Shown here piece by piece: positions 6,317 through 13,985 of a DNA stretch of 21,722 nt (positions are counted from its first letter, which is position 1; every line of letters begins with the position of its first letter). Position numbers and translations under genes: made by a program. The DNA is from JBBQNJ01 sp038329845 (GTDB lineage Bacteria > Planctomycetota > Phycisphaerae > Tepidisphaerales > Tepidisphaeraceae), in NCBI GenBank assembly GCA_038329845.1, contig JBBQNJ010000082.1:1-21722 (forward strand), read 5' to 3'. The notes under the pieces are model-generated. The model was not told the origin of the DNA, did no database searches, and saw only the letters and a program-made list of their open reading frames with translations.

Positions 6317-7627
6317 ATGCTTGCGGATATCGTGCCCTGTTCCATGCTCGCGGGCAACTGGACAGACCGATTAAGACAACCCGCTCGGGGGTGGCGCGCC
6401 GCGGGGATTTTTCTGGGGGTCTGGCTCATTCTCGGCGTCAGTAGGTTGCCGGCGGAGGTGGCGATCTCATTTCCACTCGGACCCTGGCAGCGGCCGGGGC
6501 GATATTTGCCGGTCGAGGTCCGCTCGGGTTCGGCCATTACGCTAAAGGCCGAGCGGTCCTTTCCAACCCGGATTCTCACCGAGCCGTCCGCAATCGCATC
6601 GCAGGTGATCATTCCCTTGATGATGGGGGATTCGCCATCGCGGCGGATCGAATGGTCGGACGCCGCGGGAAACAGTGGAAGGGTGGATGCTCCGTCACAG
6701 GTATTGTCGCCGTCGGACCGGCTGGTGGGGCTGACGAACCCGGTTGATGCATCCGCGGCGGCGGCGCTGTTTCCCGGGCATCGGGTGATCCCGATAGTCT
6801 TGAACGCGACTGATCCGCTGCCGGGACCGCCGATGGCGTGGGCAACGCTGGATGGCGTGGTTCTGGACTCACTTCCTCCCCGAGCGCGACTCGAGCAGTG
6901 GCTGGCATCGGGAATTATGCTCGCGACAAGAACTGATCCCAGGGCGCCCGGCTGGCAAAGGCGCGGTCGCTGGTTCGTAATGGATCCCTCTCCCGGGGCC
7001 CCGGCGCAGCTCATCGAGCCGCAGGCGTATGTTCCGAGTTATGACTGGCACCCCGCCTGGCCGGGCGAGTTTCGCAAGATGATCTTCGTCATCGGGGTGC
7101 TGATTGGCCTGGGACTGATCTTGGCGGCCTTGTGGCGATCGCCGTGGGCATTGGCGGCGGTGGTTGCGGTCAGCGTCGTCGGGATGATCGGCGCGGGGCT
7201 GTGGCGAAGCGGGCTTCCGCGAACTGCGCAGGCGACGGCGGCGATCCAGATCCGGGGTGAATCGTTGACCACGATGGATCGCTGGTTCTACCAGGCGGGA
7301 ATGGTGGAATCGGCCTCGTCGCTCGCCGTGACGACGGTGCCGGTCCGCCCGGTTGCGTATGCGGCCGAGCAACTGTCCCTCAGCGATTTGACGCTCGAGG
7401 TTGGTCCCGATGGCGGGCCGGTGCGGTTCACATACCGGTTGCCGGCGGGAATGCGGCTGGCGTTCGTGTCGCGCGAGGTGTCGATCGGAACGCCATCCAG
7501 TGCGACGCCCTCGGGCGCGAAGAACTCGTCGCTGCGGGAGTTGGCTCGGCGATGGTATGGTCCGGACGCAGTGGTGTTGTCTCAGCGGAACGAATCGCCG
7601 TGGATTGAATCCTGGCCGGGGGATTGA
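6317..7627 (+). CDS. Membrane-anchored protein with two central membrane spans, unknown function
   Basis: With ATG 6317 as start the protein has 436 residues. A hydrophobic segment near residues 28-42 is a signal anchor or signal peptide. A soluble region (about 45-250) follows, opening with VAISFPLGPWQRPGRYLPVEV, probably outside the cytoplasm. Two adjacent membrane spans (about 255-273 and 277-297) are separated by WRSPW, then comes a C-terminal domain of about 140 residues. I do not recognise a named family. The layout recalls planctomycete proteins of unknown function rather than an enzyme. Neither ATG 6317 nor ATG 6344 has a good ribosome binding site, and the open frame from 5996 includes a palindromic element, so the exact start is unsure. 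Its last 46 bases overlap the end of the convergent gene at 7582-8352. Confidence 0.7.
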   Translation: MLADIVPCSMLAGNWTDRLRQPARGWRAAGIFLGVWLILGVSRLPAEVAISFPLGPWQRPGRYLPVEVRSGSAITLKAERSFPTRILTEPSAIASQVIIPLMMGDSPSRRIEWSDAAGNSGRVDAPSQVLSPSDRLVGLTNPVDASAAAALFPGHRVIPIVLNATDPLPGPPMAWATLDGVVLDSLPPRARLEQWLASGIMLATRTDPRAPGWQRRGRWFVMDPSPGAPAQLIEPQAYVPSYDWHPAWPGEFRKMIFVIGVLIGLGLILAALWRSPWALAAVVAVSVVGMIGAGLWRSGLPRTAQATAAIQIRGESLTTMDRWFYQAGMVESASSLAVTTVPVRPVAYAAEQLSLSDLTLEVGPDGGPVRFTYRLPAGMRLAFVSREVSIGTPSSATPSGAKNSSLRELARRWYGPDAVVLSQRNESPWIESWPGD

Positions 7628-8352
7628 TCCGCGGCTGGATTGACGGCGACCGCTCGGGCCGCACCCGCCACGGATGGCAGGGCGGTTTGTTCCAGAACCG
7701 GGACCGGGCAGCTCGGGCATTGCACATGGAATCGCCGGTCGAGCCGGGCATGGCGAATGCATACCGGTGCGCCGCAGGAATAACACAATTCGTTAGCGGG
7801 GCGGGCGCACACTTGGCAGCTCAACGGCTTGTCCCGCGCCAGGTTCACCACGTGGGCGTCCAATTCACGACTGACAAATTCCAGCGGCGTGCGCTTCCAT
7901 ATCCAGACCGATCCGGCCATCAGCGCCAACGATGCGTATCCGATCGCGTGGTTGACCGGATGATCCAGCCCGACCGAATGGATGCTCTTGACCGAGAAGT
8001 CGGATACCGGCCACCACGGTGATAGTGGGTAATTCGACAGGTAATAGTCCCCGAGCCAGTGGCTCAGAAGCGCCAGGCCCGCGAACGCTCCTACCTTGGC
8101 GACCCCGCCCCAGCGACGCCCTGCCCGCCGCGCAAGCCACGCCGCCACAGCGACCATCGCCGCGGCGACGAAGACGTTGTGCCCCAGCACATGATGCCAG
8201 CGGGCATACACATCTCCTCCGGCCAAATAGGTGATCCCGTCCAAATCCGGCGCCATCGCCGCCGCCACCATGATCCCGCGAAACCGGCGGTTCTCCCCGG
8301 GCACCAGATTCCCCAGCACCCACCCCGCGGCCATGTGGGCTTCGAGGTTCAT
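7582..8352 (-). CDS. YdjM/DUF457-like membrane protein with C-terminal zinc finger
   Basis: The first 155 residues resemble the YdjM/DUF457 family of inner-membrane proteins annotated as metal-dependent hydrolases. They open with a conserved His (H6) near the N-terminus, then MAPDLDGI (D36, D38), HHVLGHN (H53, H54, H58) and SHWLGDY (H98, D102), with hydrophobic spans between. These acidic and histidine residues are the likely metal site. Residues 179-215 form a compact Cys/His cluster spaced C-x2-C-x7-C-x2-C-x4-C-x2-H-x7-H-x2-C-x2-C, like a B-box zinc finger. I do not know that tail as a usual part of the family. The ATG at 8352 lies 7 bases after the gyrB stop on the same strand, so it is probably co-transcribed with gyrB. 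The 3' end overlaps a convergent gene by 46 bases. The biochemical activity of the family is not established. Confidence 0.8.
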   Translation of the reverse strand: MNLEAHMAAGWVLGNLVPGENRRFRGIMVAAAMAPDLDGITYLAGGDVYARWHHVLGHNVFVAAAMVAVAAWLARRAGRRWGGVAKVGAFAGLALLSHWLGDYYLSNYPLSPWWPVSDFSVKSIHSVGLDHPVNHAIGYASLALMAGSVWIWKRTPLEFVSRELDAHVVNLARDKPLSCQVCARPANELCYSCGAPVCIRHARLDRRFHVQCPSCPVPVLEQTALPSVAGAARAVAVNPAADQSPGQDSIHGDSFR

Positions 8353-8359
8353 GGCGTTA

Positions 8360-10915
8360 TCATACGTCCAGGTTCTTGACTTCCAGGGCGTGCTTTTCGA
8401 TGAATTGGCGGCGGCGTTCGACGTCTTCGCCCATGAGAACGCTGAACAGGCGTTCGGCTTCGCCGGCTTCTTCGAGAGTCACGCGGAGCAGGGTTCGCTG
8501 GGACGGGTCCAGGGTCGTTTCCCACAACTGGTCGTGGTTCATTTCGCCCAGCCCCTTGAAGCGCTTGATCTCGATCCCGCTCTTTCCCAGGCGATGGATT
8601 TCAGGAATGATCTGGCTGACGCCGGCGACGTCGTACTGATGATCTTCGGCGAAAAGGGCATATCGCGTGGCGAGTTTTTCGCCGCTGACGGATTCCTCCT
8701 GGGTCAGGTAGTAATCGTCGATGCTCAGTCCGAAATCGTTGAGCTGGACGAAGAGTTTTTCAAGGTCCTTGACCTCGTGCAGTTCTTGGATTTTTTGTAA
8801 GCGCTGCACATCGGCGTCGCGGACGACCGCCTCGGGGGTGGGGGCGTCAGCGCCGGGGGCGGCTTCGCCTTCGACCCAGACGTTTTGTTCGCGCAGCCAC
8901 TGATCCCGCTCGTCGGCGGAATGGAAGTAGATTTCCTTTCCTTCGACCATGGCGCGGAACAACGGCAGATGTCCCTGGGCATTGCGGCGGGAGAGGAACT
9001 CGGCGAAGTCGATCCCACGGCGCTGCACGACGCGGACCAACTCATCGAGGCGATTGAGCAACTCGACAACGCGGCGAAGATCGTCGCCGCCGAGCCGGCG
9101 GGTCTCTTTGCCGGTGTCGGCGTCGCGGATGATCAGGCTGGTGCCCTCGAGGCCGAGTTCGGTCAGGGTCTGCCGCATCGCCCGCTCATTCAGCACGTAC
9201 TCGCTCTTGCGGCGACGGGTGACCTGGTAGAGCGGCGGCTGGGCGACGTAGACCCGCCCGCTCTTAATCAGCTCCTGCATGTGGCGGAAGAAGAACGTCA
9301 GCAGCAGCGTGCGGATGTGGCTGCCATCCACATCGGCGTCGGTCATGATGACGATTTTCCCGTAGCGGCGTTTTTCCAGGTTGAAATCATCGCGGATGCC
9401 GCAGCCCAGGGCACTGATAATCGTTCGGATTTCCTCGTGGCCGAGCATCTTCACCAGATTGGCTTTTTCGACGTTGAGGATTTTTCCCTTCAGCGCCAGG
9501 ATCGCCTGAAGGTTGGAATCGCGCCCCTGCTTGGCCGATCCGCCGGCCGAATCGCCTTCGACCAGGAATAGTTCGGTGTCCACGTTGGATTTGCTGCGGC
9601 AGTCGGCGAGTTTTCCGGGAAGGCTGTTGCCCTCGAGGCTGTTTTTTCGGCGGGTAAGCTCCCGGGCCTTGCGGGCGGCCTCGCGGGCCTCGGCGGCCAT
9701 CATGCCCTTCTCGAAGATGGCTTTGGCCGAGCGGGGATTTTCCTCGAGAAAGGCTCCGAGTTTTTCGGTCATGGCCGAGGAGACAAAACCTTCGACCTCG
9801 GGATTGAGCAGCTTGTCCTTGGTCTGGCTCTCGAAGCTCGGCTCGGACAGCTTCACGCTGATGATGGCGATTAGACCTTCGCGCAGATCATCGCCGCTGG
9901 GCCGGGTGTCCTTGATCCAGCCAGCGCTCTCGGCATGGCGGTTGATCGTGCCGGTAAGGGCGGTCTTAAAGCCGCTGAGATGCGTTCCTCCATCGTGGTT
10001 GTTGATGTTGTTGGCGAAGGTAAGCAGAGTCTCGTTGTAGCCGTCGTTATAGAGCAGCGCCACATCGACCATCAGGCGGGAGTGCGGGTCTTGCTTGCGG
10101 AACGAGATCACTTCGTGCAGGGCGTTTTTGCCTTCGTTCATGTGGTGGACATACGCCACCAGGCCATCGTCGTATTTGAAGGTGTCGCTCTTGCCGACGC
10201 GCTCGTCGACGAAGAGGATCTCGACACCGCTGTTGAGGTAGGCCAATTCGCGCAAGCGCTGGGCGAGGGTTTCGTGGATGAAGCTGATGTCGGGGAAAAG
10301 CGTGGCATCGGGCTTGAAGCTGACTTCGGTCCCGTTCTTGTTGGTCTTGCCGACGACTTTCAGGTCGCTGCTCTTGCGGCCGCGTTCGAATTCCATGTGG
10401 TAGACCAGCCCGTTGCGGCCGACTTTCACTTCAAGCCACTCGCTGACGAAGTTGACCACCGACGCCCCGACGCCGTGCAGCCCGCCGCTGGTCTTGTAGG
10501 CGCTGTCGTCGTCGTGTTCGAATTTCCCCCCCGTGGCGAGCGATGCGAAGACCATCTCGACGGCGGGGATGCCGGTGTCGGGGTGGATGTCCACCGGGAT
10601 GCCGCGTCCGTCATCGGAGATCGTACACGACCCATCGGGATTGATGCGGACTTCCACATGGCTGGCATATCCGGCCAGCGCTTCGTCGATCGAGTTATCG
10701 ACGATTTCGTAGACCAGGTGATGCAGTCCGCGCGGGTTGTACCCGCCGATGTACATCCCCGGGCGGGTGCGGACATGCTCGACATCGTCGAGCGACTTGA
10801 TCATTTTCGCATCGTAGTTGCCGTTGTTCTTCCCGTGAGGCGAATCCGCCGCGGGGGCCTGGCCGTCGAGGATTTCATCGGACGAACCTTCGGTCGAAGG
10901 GGACTGTTCCGCCAT
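8360..10915 (-). CDS. gyrB: DNA gyrase subunit B
   Basis: GyrB carries the ATPase and TOPRIM parts of the A2B2 gyrase that introduces negative supercoils. With ATG 10915 it has 851 residues. The GHKL ATPase domain has E70 and N74 (YEIVDNSIDEA), the DDGRGIP loop at 101-107 and the GGLHGVG loop at 144-150. The transducer has QTKDKL at 364-369, with the ATP-contacting lysine K366. The TOPRIM domain has EGDSAGGSAKQGRD (453-466) and DADVD (526-530). A stretch of roughly 150 residues before the C-terminal GLGEMN motif resembles in position the insert of Gram-negative GyrB. The C-terminus ends with RRQFIEKHALEVKNLDV. GGAG lies 6 bases before ATG 10915, so the longer frame to 11041 is not used. Possible -10 GATAAT (minus strand, 11003-11008) has no good -35. 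Confidence 0.96.
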   Translation of the reverse strand: MAEQSPSTEGSSDEILDGQAPAADSPHGKNNGNYDAKMIKSLDDVEHVRTRPGMYIGGYNPRGLHHLVYEIVDNSIDEALAGYASHVEVRINPDGSCTISDDGRGIPVDIHPDTGIPAVEMVFASLATGGKFEHDDDSAYKTSGGLHGVGASVVNFVSEWLEVKVGRNGLVYHMEFERGRKSSDLKVVGKTNKNGTEVSFKPDATLFPDISFIHETLAQRLRELAYLNSGVEILFVDERVGKSDTFKYDDGLVAYVHHMNEGKNALHEVISFRKQDPHSRLMVDVALLYNDGYNETLLTFANNINNHDGGTHLSGFKTALTGTINRHAESAGWIKDTRPSGDDLREGLIAIISVKLSEPSFESQTKDKLLNPEVEGFVSSAMTEKLGAFLEENPRSAKAIFEKGMMAAEAREAARKARELTRRKNSLEGNSLPGKLADCRSKSNVDTELFLVEGDSAGGSAKQGRDSNLQAILALKGKILNVEKANLVKMLGHEEIRTIISALGCGIRDDFNLEKRRYGKIVIMTDADVDGSHIRTLLLTFFFRHMQELIKSGRVYVAQPPLYQVTRRRKSEYVLNERAMRQTLTELGLEGTSLIIRDADTGKETRRLGGDDLRRVVELLNRLDELVRVVQRRGIDFAEFLSRRNAQGHLPLFRAMVEGKEIYFHSADERDQWLREQNVWVEGEAAPGADAPTPEAVVRDADVQRLQKIQELHEVKDLEKLFVQLNDFGLSIDDYYLTQEESVSGEKLATRYALFAEDHQYDVAGVSQIIPEIHRLGKSGIEIKRFKGLGEMNHDQLWETTLDPSQRTLLRVTLEEAGEAERLFSVLMGEDVERRRQFIEKHALEVKNLDV

Positions 10916-11172
10916 ATCAAGCTCCAGGGTGATCAGGCCGCCGGCGGCGGGAAAAATACGACGTTTCCACACTCGGCGAACGGCCCGAAAATCGAATCGC
11001 CTATTATCGCCGATCCCCGGTTGAATTGCCATTCCCGCCACGGCCTTGTTGGCGCGCGATCCATGCCTCGATGGAGAATGTTGGAGATGAACCGGGCCAG
11101 ATATTAGATCGGCGGCGCAGAGGCCGGAGCGCAGCGCACATCGGGCCCCGCCAGTGGCGACGACGCGGTGAA

Positions 11173-11547
11173 TTAAACGGCGTCGGGCGAAACCGCCTCG
11201 CGCCGGGCGTCGCCGCGTTGCCAGGGCCAGCGGCCTTCGAGTTCAATTTGCAAAGCCATGCTCAGGAAGGTTCGGATCAAGACAATCAGGCCCAGGACGT
11301 AGACGTTCTCGAGGGTCGGTGCGACGGCGACGGTGCGAATAATGTCGGCGGCGACGAGGAACTCGAGGCCGAGAAGGATTCCGCGTCCGATGTCTTGGCG
11401 GAACCAGCGGAAGACGCGTTCCCCGCCGCCGCGCAAGCGCCCGATCGCGCCGACGATGGCGATGACCAGGCCAAGGACGATGACGATCACGCCGGCGCCG
11501 TCGATGAGCAGGCCGACGAACTCCACGCTGGATTTGAAATCAGGCAT
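11173..11547 (-). CDS. DUF1622 family membrane protein
   Basis: A 124-residue protein with three hydrophobic spans near residues 10-36, 56-72 and 82-102. The phrase LLGLEFLVAADIIRTV, followed by PTLENVYVLGLIVLIRTFLSMALQIELEG, is the hallmark of the DUF1622 family of small inner-membrane proteins, whose role is unknown. I start it at ATG 11547 because family members begin shortly before the first span. The frame is open upstream to 11736, but that part reads through sequence typical of non-coding spacer. Only a weak GGAA precedes the ATG. A GGGGAGG lies 15 bases upstream, rather far. It is on the same strand as gyrB, 257 bases upstream of it, and is probably a separate transcript. Confidence 0.85.
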   Translation of the reverse strand: MPDFKSSVEFVGLLIDGAGVIVIVLGLVIAIVGAIGRLRGGGERVFRWFRQDIGRGILLGLEFLVAADIIRTVAVAPTLENVYVLGLIVLIRTFLSMALQIELEGRWPWQRGDARREAVSPDAV

Positions 11548-11692
11548 GATTCCGACTTGTATACCTCCCCGCCCGCCGCCGCGGCAAGGGGGGAAGTGGA
11601 GCAATGCAGGCCGGGCGAAGACGCAAGGAGCCGTCCGCGGAGAGCGACCTCTCTCGGACAAAGAATCGTCTGACGGCGGGCAAGCAGCGAAG

Positions 11693-11917
11693 TCAAAAAA
11701 GATTTCCGGCTTCCAAATCCCAAGTCCAGGTATCATCGAACGCCTTGATTTGCGCGTGGGCCTGCGTCCCGTCTTTTTCGGCGAACAGCACGTAGTAGTC
11801 GGCGTTGGAATTGAAAGGCGGGTCGAGGTAGATCAAGTCGGCCGATTCATCGTCGATGTGCTGGCGGAGAATGTCCAGATTGTCGCCGTAGTAGAGGGTG
11901 TTGGTCGCATCGGACAT
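11693..11917 (-). pseudogene. DNA methyltransferase (beta-class N4/N6) remnant, N-terminal fragment
   Basis: Only 74 residues remain. They read LYYGDNLDILRQHI, then SADLIYLDPPFNSN, then FAEKDGT and IKAFDDTWTWD, which match the start of the site-specific adenine or cytosine-N4 methyltransferases in which the DPPF (DPPY-type) catalytic motif precedes the SAM-binding FxGxG motif. The catalytic motif is at about residues 32-35. The protein then ends with EAGNLF and a stop, where intact relatives continue for several hundred residues through the target-recognition region and SAM motif. The following bases down to the DUF1622 gene show no trace of the rest. It should be inactive. No matching restriction enzyme gene is nearby. 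It is the 5' end left after a deletion. Confidence 0.8.
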
Positions 11918-12086
11918 CGAAGACGTAGTTTAACGCCCGTCAGTGGGAAGACACAAATGATCAGCGGAACGCTCGCGCGCGATCCACGCCGCGGCGGCCG
12001 GGGGGCTGACGCTACAAGAAGCGGCGATCCCGCGCGGCGAAGATTTTACGCGGGGGATTTCGAGCGATTCGGCACGGGCTCGATGC

Positions 12087-13385
12087 TCATCCCTGCGACG
12101 CGCCCAGGGCCTGATCGAGGTCGGCGATGATGTCGGTGGAATCTTCCAGGCCGACGCTGAGACGGACGTAATCTTCGCTGACGCCGGCGGCCTGCAGTTC
12201 GGCGGGGGTCTGCTGGCTGTGGGTGGTCGATGCCGGGTGGATCACCAAGGTCTTGGCGTCGCCGATATTGGCCAGGTGGCTGGCGAGCTTGACCGACTCG
12301 ATGAACCGCGTGGCCGGGGCGCGGCCGCCTTTGATCCCGAATCCCATGATGGCACCGCAGCCCTTGAGAAGATATTTCTTCGCCAGGCGATTGCCGGGAT
12401 GGTCTTCCAGGCCGGGATAGTTGACCCATGTCACCAAGGGATGATTCTTGAGGAACCTGGCGACGGCGAGGGCATTTTCGGTGTGCCGGGGCATCCGCAG
12501 ATGCAAGGTCTCTAGCCCTTGGAGGAACAAGAAGGCGTTGAACGGGCTCATCGCCCCGCCCAGATCTCGCAGCCAGTGGGTTCGGGCGGTGATGATGTAG
12601 CAGAGTTGCCCGACGGCCTGCTGGAAGACGATGCCGTGATAGCTCGGGTCGGGCGCGGTGAACTGAGGCCATTTTTTCGCGTCGGCCGACCAGTCGAACT
12701 TGCCCGAATCGACGATCACGCCCCCGATGCTGGTGCCGTGACCGCCGATGAATTTCGTCGCCGAATAGGTGGCGATATCGACGCCGTTGTCGAACGGTTT
12801 GAACAGCACCGGGGTGAGGACGGTGTTATCGCAGACCACTGGCAGGCCGTGATCATGAGCGACTTTGGCGATCGCCTCGTAATCCAGCACATCGTTCTTG
12901 GGATTCGCCAGCGACTCGTAAAAGACGGCCCGGGTGTTGGGCTTGATGGCCTTGGCGATTTGGCTGACATCGGTCATATCCACGAACGACACGTCGATGC
13001 CGAGGCGCTTGAAGGTTTGTCCCAGCAGGGTGAGGGTTCCGCCGTATAGCGCCGAGGCGGCGACGATATGCCCGCCGGCGTGGCAGAGATTGAACAGGGC
13101 GACGGCATTGGCCTGCTGTCCGGAGGCCAAGGCCAGGGCGCCGATCCCGCCGTCCAACGCGGCCATGCGCTGCTCGAAGACGTCGGTGGTCGGGTTCATC
13201 AGCCGGGTGTAGATCCATCCCAGTTCTTTCAGCGCGAACAAGTTGGCGGCGTGTTCGGTATTTTTGAAGACGAAACTGGTGGTCTGGTGGATAACCGGGG
13301 CGCGCGATCCGGTGGTGGGATCGGGGCTTTGTCCGGCATGGATGGCCAGGGTTGCGAGTTTGGGCGACGGCGAAGGGTTGCTCAT
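12087..13385 (-). CDS. metY: O-acetylhomoserine aminocarboxypropyltransferase (O-acetylhomoserine sulfhydrylase)
   Basis: This 432-residue PLP enzyme uses O-acetylhomoserine and sulfide to form homocysteine on the direct-sulfhydrylation route to methionine. It is a Cys/Met-metabolism fold-type I enzyme. The phosphate-contact residues Y59 and R61 (IYTRLMNPT), the ring-stacking Y114 (ALYGG), the PLP-nitrogen partner D186 (VVCDNT) and the PLP lysine K211 in SATKFIGGHG are all present. The length and the opening LAIHAGQSPDPTTGSRAPVIHQTTSFVF fit MetY better than cystathionine enzymes. GAGAGGA lies about 8 bases upstream of ATG 13385, and a likely promoter lies at 13425-13452. I looked for a SAM riboswitch in the leader and saw none, since the leader is only about 33 bases. 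No metX is in the window. Confidence 0.94.
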   Translation of the reverse strand: MSNPSPSPKLATLAIHAGQSPDPTTGSRAPVIHQTTSFVFKNTEHAANLFALKELGWIYTRLMNPTTDVFEQRMAALDGGIGALALASGQQANAVALFNLCHAGGHIVAASALYGGTLTLLGQTFKRLGIDVSFVDMTDVSQIAKAIKPNTRAVFYESLANPKNDVLDYEAIAKVAHDHGLPVVCDNTVLTPVLFKPFDNGVDIATYSATKFIGGHGTSIGGVIVDSGKFDWSADAKKWPQFTAPDPSYHGIVFQQAVGQLCYIITARTHWLRDLGGAMSPFNAFLFLQGLETLHLRMPRHTENALAVARFLKNHPLVTWVNYPGLEDHPGNRLAKKYLLKGCGAIMGFGIKGGRAPATRFIESVKLASHLANIGDAKTLVIHPASTTHSQQTPAELQAAGVSEDYVRLSVGLEDSTDIIADLDQALGASQG

Positions 13386-13424
13386 ATGAAGGTCCTCTCA
13401 AGCGGATTCGATTTTCGTCGGTTT

Positions 13425-13452
13425 AGTGTAGGCGACATTTTTTTGATGACAA
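13425..13452 (-). promoter_or_regulatory. Probable sigma70 promoter of metY
   Basis: On the minus strand TTGTCA (13447-13452) and TACACT (13425-13430) are separated by 16 bases, the first with five of six and the second with four of six consensus bases. Transcription would start near 13418, leaving about 33 bases to the ATG at 13385, enough for the ribosome binding site only. Confidence 0.4.
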
Positions 13453-13552
13453 CTGGTCCGGCCCGGTGTGCGTTGTTAGCTCCAACCGAGGTAGGCCTGG
13501 CTTGCCGACTTGGATCGTTCGTTGTTGCCAATTCTAAAAAAGGGGACGCGCT

Positions 13553-13654
13553 GAATGCCATTCACTTAACGTGAAAACGGCTGGGGAAAGTCGCCTTATT
13601 GGTCCAAGACTGCTGTTGAGTTCGCCGACTTTGGCCCTTAAGTGAATGGCATTC
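13553..13654. mobile_element. MITE copy A (102 bp)
   Basis: The element starts GAATGCCATTCACTTAA and ends with the exact reverse complement, a 17-bp terminal inverted repeat. A subterminal pair AAAGTCG (13587-13593) and CGACTTT (13626-13632) would extend a hairpin. It is bounded by GGGACGCGCT at 13543-13552 and again at 13655-13664, a 10-bp target-site duplication. No transposase frame fits in 102 bp, so it is non-autonomous. A 10-bp duplication is in the range made by IS4-group DDE transposases, which I infer as the parent. Confidence 0.85.
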
Positions 13655-13764
13655 GGGACGCGCTTCTTTTTTCACAGGATACTAATTTTACATTATTATG
13701 AATAACGCACAATTGAGACTTTTGGCAAAAGAGGAGCGAACATCTTAGAAAATAAGCGCGTCCC

Positions 13765-13866
13765 GAATGCCATTCACTTAACGTGAAAGCGGCTGGGAAA
13801 AGTCGCCTTATTGGTCCAAGACTGCTGTTGAGTTCGCCGACTTTAGCCCTTAAGTGAATGGCATTC
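13765..13866. mobile_element. MITE copy B (102 bp)
   Basis: Same length, same orientation and same terminal repeats as copy A, with three substitutions over 102 bases. It is bounded by AGCGCGTCCC at 13755-13764 and 13867-13876. That 10-bp duplication is the reverse complement of the one around copy A, so the two insertions are at the identical position of the two mirror-image host arms. Confidence 0.85.
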
Positions 13867-13985
13867 AGCGCGTCCCCTTTTTTCAATGGGCGACTTTAAC
13901 GATGGGAAAAAATCGGGCATGGCCGTCTTCGTGGGCACCGGGAATGGAATGTGAAATCCACCCATTCATGGTGTAGAATTGGGGC

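Larger units (their letters stand above)
13536..13883. mobile_element. Composite inverted-repeat element carrying two inserted MITEs
   Basis: The outer ends 13536-13569 and 13850-13883 are perfect 34-base inverted repeats. Without the two inserted 102-bp elements, the host sequence has left arm AAAAAAGGGGACGCGCTT followed by TCTTTTTT, and a right arm that is its near-perfect reverse complement, with an AT-rich centre (about 13672-13750) of low GC content compared with the flanking genes. It has no coding sequence I can support. The arms, which begin GGGGAC like the palindrome at 6142-6248, look like a REP or MITE pair. The whole block lies between divergent genes metY and the lipase-like gene. 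Confidence 0.75.

Noticed and set aside
9935..11107. 390-codon open frame on the plus strand opposite gyrB
   Set aside because: It is antisense to a well supported gene and arises from GC-biased codons. Its protein is low in complexity and unlike any family.
11333..12130. Long plus-strand open frame over DUF1622, methyltransferase remnant and the metY end
   Set aside because: It crosses several gene ends in the opposite sense and its product is rich in Arg and Pro, as shadow frames are.
13386..13535. Possible SAM riboswitch upstream of metY
   Set aside because: The leader downstream of the inferred promoter is only about 33 bases, and no SAM-I or SAM-II core is visible.
13638..13886. Minus-strand frame across the nested repeat element
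   Set aside because: It consists of MITE and host-arm sequence and has no coding character.
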